Source: Agrocybe praecox
Lineage: Eukaryota > Basidiomycota > Agaricomycetes > Agaricales > Agrocybaceae
DNA: 64,000 nucleotides
Direction of reading: 5' to 3'
NCBI GenBank assembly: GCA_964017145.1
Contig: OZ024846.1
Span: forward strand, 3,224,001 to 3,288,000
Below are positions 55,925-64,000 of this stretch, piece after piece. Within the stretch, counting starts at the first letter, position 1. Each line of letters begins with the position of its first letter. Both the position numbers and the translations under genes were made by a program. The notes under the pieces are model-generated. The model saw only the letters and a list, made by a program, of their open reading frames with translations. It was not told the origin of the DNA and did no database searches.

Positions 55925-56208
55925 AAGAGATGTTTAACATAGAACTCTTTAATTGGGAATAAGAAACCTTTTTTGAAGTAAAACGGTTTAATCCTCGCTG
56001 TTCGGCAGCTTTGCGGCATCTGGACCCGGAATTTGAAAATCCGTCCGGGAACGAACCCCGGACTCCCGAGCCTCGAAATACGCCATTTCGTGGGATTGCG
56101 TCGTGATCGCTCAATGCTGCCTTCATCCTATCAATTCGTGTTTCGATACTAGTCTAACAAAGGAAATGTATTTACAGAAAGCATCGTTCGACTCTAACCA
56201 ACTCCTTG

Positions 56209-58271
56209 ATGCAAAGGCAAGACGACGATGAAGCTGTTGACACCCGACATTTGTTAGCAGGGACAACGACATCAAGAAATCTACGATATGGCACAGTAGA
56301 CCCAAGCAACGAAGAGCCGTCTGACGATGGTTTCAAGGCAGAACGTCCTAAGCGCCAGATAGGAGTGTTCTCTGCGGTCTTTATGATCTTCAACCGAATC
56401 ATTGGGACAGGGTACGACTTTTCAGTTGACTTTGGACAATGGTCCTCACAGCTCTACACAGGATATTTGCAACACCAGGAACTATTCTAGAATTCAGTGG
56501 AAGCATAGGAGTTGCTTTGTGAGTCAATGCTGGCTTATTTAAAAAAATGTTTTCTCTATAACTCTGTACTTAGGTTAATGTGGGTAATTGGAGCTTCCAT
56601 AGCGGCTGTGGGGATGAGAGTATACATAATCTGGGGAACTGTATGCTCTTTCTGCTTGATTTATAGGACCATGCTGATATATCCCTGGTTGTTCAGGCAT
56701 TACCCCACAATGGTGGAGAGAAGAATTATCTAGAGCATCTGTTTCCACGTCCAAAGCGGTTGATAACATCACTGTACGCCGCTAATGCAGTTCTGCTAGG
56801 TACGATTCCCTTCCTCTCGGGGGAGAATATTGGTTGAATATATGCGCGATTTCTTAGCCTATGCCGCTGGAAATTCGCTCGTTTTTGCAGAATACTCGAT
56901 CGCTTCCATTGCTCCATCTTCTCTTCCAGTTTCTAATGAAGACGCGGCATTGTTCTCCTCAGTTCGTATAGTAGCATTCGCCTGTCTGACGTTTGTGGTC
57001 CTGCTTCATGGTCTCCATATTCCAGCCGGGCTTCGTTTGCAGAATACCTTAGGAATGCTGAAGATTGGCATTTTGATTATTGTTGTTGGTGCAGGGTTCC
57101 AAGCACTGACGGGAAACCTTCAAGAGGGAGTTGAAAGGCCCAGAAATTTTGATTCGTGGCAAACGATATGGGAGGGGTCCAGAGGTGGTGGGAGTGTTCT
57201 GTGCGCGTGTTTGTATAATGTTCGTATCTCCTTCCTTCCTCCTTTTCGATCTTTTTTCTTACTTGTTATCAGGTTATTTGGTCTTACGTCGGGTTCAGCA
57301 ACGCGAATTATGCGTTATCCGAGATGCATAACCCTGCTCGGACTTTGCGCATTGCGGGTCCTTTGGCCATCATCACTGTCACGGTATTTTACTTGCTGTG
57401 CAATATCGCGTATTTTGCAGCCGCGAGCAAAGAGGAGATTACTGGCTCAGGTCGACTGATAGCCGCACTGCTGTTTAAGAATGTATGGGGTGAGAAGACT
57501 GAGAGAGTTCTAAACGGCTTCGTCGCTTTGTCTGCATTGGGGAATGTCCTGTCGGTGGTACGTGATCTACGGATAATACTTTGTTTTTGCCAGCGCTGAT
57601 ACTTCGATATCAGTTATTCTCTCAAGGCCGTGTTAATCAAGCTCTGGGACAGGAACGAGTTTTGCCATTTAACAAGCTATGGGCAAGTAGCTGGCCAGCA
57701 AAAGCCCCGTTGGCCGGTCTAAGTCTTCGTAAGCCTTCAATGAACTTATTTTTCCCGAAACTTCATGACACCCTTCTTTTATCTAGAGTGGCTTACTTGC
57801 AACATCGTTATATTTGCGCTGCCAGCTGGAGATGCATATAATTTCGTTATTAACGTCGTAAGTGCCCTCTGTGCGGGCTCTAATCCGATCATGCTAACAG
57901 AAATTCAGATCTCATACCCCCTTGCTGTAATCAATGCCACAATCTCATTCGGACTGGTATACCTTTCCTGGCGGTCATCCTCGACGTCGGCGTCACCAAG
58001 TTCACCTTCACTACGACCCTCCTCGTCTTCGACGCCTTCGGTATTTAGTCCAGCCTTAACCCCTTCCATTCTTATACCATCTGTGACGTTCGGCTTTGCG
58101 AATGTCTTCCTATTTCTTGCCCCGTTGATGAAGCCTCCTCCCGGTGTAGAGCCGTATCAACACCTTCCATATTGGACACATGCTGCCGGAGGGTGGTGTG
58201 TGTTCGTTATTGGAGCTGCTTGGTGGTTCATTAGCGAGAGAACTCGGACACGCAGATCGAGGATGTTATAA
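56209..58271 (+). CDS. MUP1-like amino-acid permease (APC/LAT family), nine exons
   Basis: Nine exons, 56209-56411, 56462-56518, 56574-56640, 56697-56799, 56858-57219, 57273-57557, 57614-57728, 57787-57857 and 57909-58271, give 541 residues in phase. The hydrophilic N-terminus leads into QIGVFSAVFMIFNRIIGTG, the first APC membrane helix with its broken GTG motif. Later helices include LMWVIGASIAAVGM, LMTSLYAAN-type segments and WSYVGFSNANYALSEMHNPA, the signature of the MUP1/LAT branch. About 12 hydrophobic segments are present, the usual number. Known relatives take up methionine or other amino acids at the plasma membrane. A Ser/Pro-rich loop of about 30 residues interrupts the last third. 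The gene starts only about 280 bases after the NACHT gene. All introns are 49-58 bases. Confidence 0.9.
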
Positions 58272-59465
58272 CATTTTATAGATAAACTTCGCTACATCTG
58301 TGTCGCACTTGTAAGTATAGATATAGGCGTTTTTGATAGTATACGTATATAGAAACTTTGAATAGATACTTATTGTTTTCGTTTCTTTTTGTCCGTTTGG
58401 TATATAACTACACATTGGCGTACGTAAGTAACGTACGGTACGTTACGTTACGGTGCGGTACGTATACGATCGATTGACTTATTATGAATTCGCAAGAGGT
58501 CGAACTGAGTCGAATTAGACCGTACATACAATCTACATTGATTAAACATCAGATACTCACAGATATAACACTTTTGGTATCTCGAGAGTTACACTTAACT
58601 TTATAGACCATTGAAAAAATGATTAGTGCAACACGAATATCCGTTGACCCCTATAGCTCACCAGCCACTCCTTTTCATGTTTACTACATAGTAGTTGTTC
58701 GGTCATGAAGCGCACCACTTGAACGACAGCCACTTTTCCAGGAGGTATCGGCGGCGGTTTCCGGCGGTTTTGTAGTAACTAACGCGCTATTCTATGACTC
58801 GACCATAGACGCCGAGTGGATATAAAACTCTGTACTAACCCAACCAAGACTCACCATAAGCCCAATGATTTTCCCGAGTAATAATAAATATACGGGGGGA
58901 CATAACGGATGGTGGCATACATACGTTGGTGTAGTTACCATATTTCACTGACAAACTAAGCACCCAAAATAAAGGGTATACGATATTGTTGGCTGGCAGG
59001 GATCAGGCAATAGATGCAGTCTGAATTATGATCCCAGATACGATATTTCTGTTAACTGTTAACTTGTGACCCATTAGAATTCATGAAAAGTTGAGTAAGT
59101 GAATCGCCATGCAATTAAGCGTGCTGAGTGGCAGTAAGCGAGCTGGGGCCGGCTATATCATGCCGGTCTCCGGTAAGTCGAGTCGAAGGTTACACTTATC
59201 GTCTTTTGGTTCTTGACCACCACTTACGATGCATAGTCAGTGTGCCATGGTGATTTGATTGTCATCTAATTTAACTGGCTTGTACTCGGTAGCTCTTCCT
59301 GGACTTCTGTCAATATCTGACGGCCTCCCTTTTCTTGGAAAATTGGAACGATGGTTTAAATGTGCTTGACCCTTGACGGGATATGTGCATCATAGCCCAA
59401 TTCCTCTATAACCAATCCAATAAAATATTCAGGCAATTTTCGGTGTGTAAAGGAGGCCATTTCGC
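58272..59465. other. No gene seen
   Basis: About 1.2 kb of spacer. A short palindrome-rich cluster of GTACG/CGTAC and GTTACG motifs lies at 58420-58465. No coding signal is visible. Confidence 0.4.
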
Positions 59466-59732
59466 AAATTTCTTATGCTCACATCAACGACTTTCCAGTC
59501 GAAATTCTCTCCGAAATATTTGACCACTCGGTCACTAGACATGAAGTTTTTTTTGGTGAAGAACAACCCTATGCGCCACATCTCCGTCCAGAAGATGCGC
59601 CTCTCATCGATACACCTTGTTTGACGTCCCTTACTCGTCGTCTGATTCCTACATCATTAATTTCATTGACACCCATGCGCTCCTCTTCTCGCCTACCGCT
59701 TGTTTGGGCCTGCCTCTCGCCAAAACCACCAT
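59466..59732 (+). pseudogene. F-box fragment
   Basis: In the plus frame from 59469 the sequence reads INDFPVEILSEIFDHSVTRH and GEEQPYAPHLRPEDAP, the start of an Agaricomycete F-box protein. The frame runs to a TGA at 59730-59732 without the downstream WRxVA block seen in intact relatives. It has no upstream ATG in frame close by. This looks like a truncated or decayed copy. Confidence 0.45.
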
Positions 59733-62338
59733 GATCAAACAGGAACGCACAACTACTATTACGAAGAACGTCTGGGCTTTCTGCGTCGTCGTCCTCATCC
59801 TCGCCTCATCAACAATTCACTGGTCCTCCCTCCCCCGCATCTCTCGTCTTTATGTAACCCCAATGATCCTCGTCTCCACCACCCTGTTTCCGTTCTTACT
59901 TTCGCTCTCTTCTCTCGTCTGACATTCTCGACAAACTCAATTTCACGCTTCGCCTACACAGGATCGAGTCTCAACTCCACCTCAACGATGACCCGCCCCT
60001 CCAAGCTTATTCCTATTGGCACGTTGCTCCCTGTTGGCCTTTATCGTTTCTCCTGACTCGTGAGTCGCGCTGCTGCGACATTCTTTGGTGCTACGAATGC
60101 CTTCTGGTTCGTCGTCCCCGATAGTCCCGCTTTTGAGGGCTTCGGGCAGTTTATTTGGTGATTTGGGCCAATGTTTGCGCGAGCGTTGGGGGTGTATAAA
60201 TTGTAGTGGGTTAGTGAGCTGGAGAGGACGGCTTGAGGAGGCGGGTGTTTAGGAGTCCTGCGGGAAAGCAGAGTGGTACATCGACTCATCTATGCTGGAT
60301 GTTTGGGCTGGCACCCTCAAAGTGAACGCTACGTTTACCAACACCCGCAATTCAAAGCGTCAATAATACCACACTGCCGTCCTCCCTTTCTTCCTAGCGA
60401 CAACAAGTTGGGTAATAATACAACACCCTATGTTTAATCTCTCGTCCCCCTCGTCCTCCTGATTATTGCCATCACTTGTACCGGACAGGCATGTACTGTG
60501 TCTCCTTGTCGCCGGTACTTTCGCCATCTCCTATACCCTCTTCGAGGTTCAACGTTCAACGTTTCAACCCTCGAACCTTAGTTTCCAACATCCCATCGCT
60601 ATCATCACCGCAAGGAGCACGAACACGAAGCGCGTCAACGCTCTTCCCCCACACCTTTCGAACATCAATTACGCGTGAACTCCCAACGCAGCGTCTTCAG
60701 GGCGGGCGCGGTTGCAACGTCGCTTCTGTTGCAGATACGTCCTCTGTCATATTCTAGAGTGCAATTGGAGTCATGTTTTGCATGGACAGGCGCGAAGATG
60801 GAAGACAGTGGTCGGTTGAGAATATCGGTTTCGTTTGGGAGAGTAAGGGACGGGTTTTTGGCAGTTGAAGTATCCGCCTTCGGTTAACCTCGGTTTTTCC
60901 ATCGTTGTCGTCGCCCATCGACTTTATCGTCATCCCTATCGCGGCTTCCCTTTCCTTGTTCTACTATTCCCCATCAACGTGACTGCTACCTATTCTTGCC
61001 TAGGCATTTGCGTCCCGTCAACATCACTATCATCACCAAGAGCACCAACACGAGTCGTCTACTTTTCCTCGCTCTCTGCTCTCACAGTTATGCGCATCCC
61101 TTCCATCTCATTTATTTTGCTTTGTATCGCATCCCGTCCTAGGTCTTTGACTTCCTATCTTCTCTGTGACGCGATTTTCGCTCCGTCTCTTCATTTTTTT
61201 CTCTCTTTTTTTCTCCGCCTCTCTTTCTCTCTCCTACATCTACGTATATCTCCCTGCAAGATACTTTTCGGAAAGCTGTTCCCTTCAGACTTATGCTGAT
61301 ATCCTTTCCCTCTTTTTTATTACACGACTTGACACCCGCACTCACCATCTATGTACACAGTACGACGCTCCTGATTCAACTTTGCCTTGATCTACGACTT
61401 GACCTTCTCGTCATTCCTCCCCCGTTCTCTTTTATGCCACCCTTCTGCCTGCCTTTGTTCGATATTAATTCGAAACAATATTCAACGTCAACCTCGCGTT
61501 GTATCATATTTCTTCCTTCAAGTGGATAAGATTGCATCTTGTATGTTTTACGACTAAATACATAATTTATATTATGTGAGCAAAATCTGGTGTCAGAGTT
61601 GAAGTGCAACGTCCGGCGACTAGTTGAAAGTTCTGATTTCTGCACTTTAATGTCTAAACTTGTTAGCTGGGTGTGCTTACTTCCGAGGATTTTATTGTAC
61701 GTACTTGGGTCTATGCCAAAAATTATATCTGTTGCCCTGCTGAGATCGACACTACGCGCAAAAATCAATTTTTGTGTCCGAAAAATTGACTGATGATTTA
61801 CTACAAAATTCTGATTTTATAATATAGAAAAATTTCGTACGAAAGAGGCGAGTAAAGATGTAATTGTTGAAGGACTTTTTGTATTGCAAAAATTCATTAG
61901 CAAAGGATGTCAGAAAGTGTCTATTTTCCGGTTTATTTCCCTTCTCTTTGAAACAGAAACAACAAGCCTTCTTCGACGTCGCAAAGGCTGCCTTTCAAAC
62001 AATCAAAAATCGGCTTGCCGGAATTCCCTTATGGCGTAACTCCGGTACTCCATATGTTAACTTTGATACTCCATATAGGAATCCGGCCTGACGAATTTTT
62101 GACTTCATAGAATCATAAAAGACCTGATGTTTCGAGTGGGAAAATGTTGAATTTTTAGACTCCGGAAAGACAATTAAAAATCGTGTATTTTCCATCTTTA
62201 ATTATTTTGACTTTAACAACCGCTTCCTATGTTACAGAAATCCGTCAATTTATTCAACCTTTGCAAATCCATTTTCAAATAAATATGTTAGTTACGAAAA
62301 GTTAGCATTTCCAATTTAATTATATATGAATTTTTGAA
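59733..62338. other. Gene-poor stretch with low-complexity and foldback DNA
   Basis: About 2.6 kb with short overlapping ORFs in T/C-rich DNA (59700-61500) that I do not regard as genes. A foldback of two arms of about 32 bases lies at 62003-62034 and 62071-62103, with a 10-base direct repeat TACTCCATAT in its loop. Confidence 0.35.
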
Positions 62339-64000
62339 CTACATAAATACAATTCTGCGTCTAGTGCGACGAACTCGGTCCAGGTATTTCTTCATCTCTT
62401 GGTGTACGAGAGCTCCGCGCCGCCTGGGAAAGTTGCTTCCAAGTATTCCGACAGGTTTCCGCGTTTCCTCTTCACATTCTTGAATGAGTCTTTTAGAAAA
62501 TCCAGCTCGAGGAAGGAAGAAGGCTATATAGCCGAGAAACAGAAAATTCATTCTGTTCTTATAGACGTCTGAGGTGGAGCAGTTTAACATCCATTGGCCA
62601 TTGTCCAAGGTCAGTGCATCCAACATATTATCTTCCAAGATGGACAAAGAAAATGGGCGCTGCTGTATACATTGTAAGGCTGCCTTTGCGTAGGCAGATG
62701 GACCTATAGGGTATTTGTCCGATTGGTCTGGGTCCTGTAGAAAGCCCGTAAAGTGCCGTAAATGGTGAGCTTTTCCGTCTTTGAGCACAAAGGATGCAGA
62801 GAGATAGAGCACATCATAATCATTTACTTTGCTGAGTGACAGCCCACTGCCGGAAAGGATTGGTACATACATGTCATTCCCCAGGTGACATGCAATACAT
62901 AAGAGCAGGGTCGCCACGTCGTTCTCGTAATAGTAAGGCAGCTGGGACAAAAATAGCTGTTCCACATATTCTTGATGTTGTTTCTCTATTACGGCCCAAC
63001 GGTCATCCAAAGGGGCCTACATGGAAGTTTGAGGATATTAACATCAAATGAAGATTTTTCCTTACCATGCGTACACAGAATGGAAGCCAGAACCAAAATA
63101 CAAATTTTCGGAGGTCCATAAAAGAATCAGACGGTCTTTTCTTGTGATTTTCTATTTCTTTCGATATAGGGCCAAGAAATAAAAACATGTTGGCAATATT
63201 GATTAGCGAAGTTGAGCTCTGACATAGTGGAAATTCCCTTTCAATGAAGTTCCTAAAGATGGAAATGTTACTCTTCCCGGGAGAGTCTGGGAGAATTTAG
63301 TTTGAGATGTTCAACAACTTCTGGGAACTCTCTTACCTTTGATCACATATTGAATTATATTTGCAATATGCTCTGGTCTATAGGTATCAATGTCAAGAAA
63401 ATACTCTCCGGACCTCACGGGGTCGAGAAGGAAGTCATGAAGTGATTTGTGTAGAATTTTCAAGAGCTCCACGTCCCTTTTGAACCAGTGAGAGAAAACC
63501 TTCTCAATAGAGACGATGGCGCCTAGATCACAAACCAAAATCTCGACCTCCCCTGGTTCCAATGACATAAATGAAGATATGTCGAATCCATCGTTAACCT
63601 CGCATACACCATGTGAGATGATACTAAGCATATATGGAACCTGCACTTTATCTTTGGCGGAATTGAGGATCATTGTATATAGCGCATCCAGCTGCGCAAA
63701 GGGTAGGTCACCTTGAGCCGGTCGTAGATTATTCACCACATCGAGACGGTGATCGGGTCGATGGCTTATGGATTGGCAATAGCGAAGTACCGTTGCGGCA
63801 TAAATGAATTGCCCGGACGACTTTCTGACAATTTCTTCCAGAGTATCGTCGGATGGCCAAGAAGCGGGGATTAGAGATTTAAATGGGTGGCTGGTCTTGA
63901 TTTCCTCAAAGCGATCTCTGAGAAATTTGCGAATGTCGTCGTCAGGATGGAATGTGTCGTCAAGGTAAAGTCGTGAAAAGATCCCGTTCATTTTGTTCGA
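62339..64000 (-). CDS. NACHT-type protein, C-terminal half, runs off the window
   Basis: Exons from the right edge to 63337, 63286-63066 and 63016-62339 join in phase over introns of 50 and 49 bases. The first acceptor is the CCCAG at 63287, not the later TTTAG, which would lead into a stop. It aligns by eye with the NACHT gene at 53683-55924: SRLYLDDTFHPDDDIRKFL against SRLVLDDEYKPDEDIQRFLV, then SSGQFIYAATVLRY against SSGQFLFAAIVIKY, and LHKSLHDFLLDPVRSGEYFLDI against ASLYDFLTDPARSEGLHIDI. The Walker motifs would lie to the right of the window. The C-terminus is basic (RRTRRR). The ATG at 63989 is internal, since the homologous region continues upstream. Confidence 0.88.

Noticed and set aside
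56025..56110. tRNA-like sequence on the minus strand with a GGGGTTCGTTCCC block resembling a T-arm
   Set aside because: The conserved A58 is absent, the anticodon-type hairpin beside it (CGAAA stem) lacks T33, and no D-arm or acceptor stem can be formed.
59617..61529. Several overlapping plus-strand ORFs of 70-144 codons
   Set aside because: T/C-rich DNA open in multiple frames, with no consistent protein-like frame or splice sites beyond the F-box fragment.

Overview
The window is nuclear DNA of a filamentous basidiomycete, most likely an Agaricomycete. Genes are split by many introns of about 50-60 bases with GTNNGT donors. The gene content fits: several F-box proteins, NACHT-type P-loop NTPases, a GPI-type chitin deacetylase, a TEA-domain regulator, a MUB1/SamB MYND protein and a MUP1-like permease. 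Retroelements and short inverted-repeat elements fill much of the first 28 kb. No rRNA, convincing tRNA or CRISPR array is visible. The exon models were made by reading splice signals and checking phase; none has transcript support here.

Layout. 1-7870: most of a Ty3/gypsy-type retroelement on +, with an unknown ORF (12-1403), a pol ORF (to 5400), a third unknown ORF (5501-6484) and a repeat-rich 3' region that is probably the 3' LTR. 8038-8664: a small hAT-type element with 8-bp target duplications. 9250-10080: a low-complexity repeat that recurs inverted at 19900-20760. 10209-16747: a complete, very young chromovirus on -, with 521-bp LTRs that read identical, a TAAGT duplication, an apparent Tf1-style self-priming site, a -1 slippery site and one in-frame stop in gag. 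19665-21198: a second hAT-type element that splits an older F-box-like coding frame on -.

Genes after that: a two-exon unknown gene (21776-22532 -), a ten-exon chitin deacetylase (23365-25305 +), an unknown gene (26871-27608 +), a 584-bp MITE (27806-28389), a SAM/coiled-coil/tail-anchored protein (28960-32870 +), a small two-exon gene (33724-34358 -), an F-box gene (35134-36270 -), a small secreted protein (36739-37244 -), a disordered protein (39163-40374 +), a TEA/ATTS transcription factor (42414-43965 +), a MUB1/SamB homologue (46962-50427 +), an F-box/LRR-like protein (51634-53127 +), a NACHT protein (53683-55924 +), an amino-acid permease (56209-58271 +), an F-box fragment near 59470, and the 3' half of a second NACHT protein running off the right edge (62339-64000 -).

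The host genes do not form a pathway cluster. The clearest groupings are the two NACHT genes, in opposite orientation around the permease, and the repeat-rich left third. The most unusual material is in the two retroelements: extra ORFs and a leader with covarying hairpins in the first, and several recoding and priming signals readable directly in the second.
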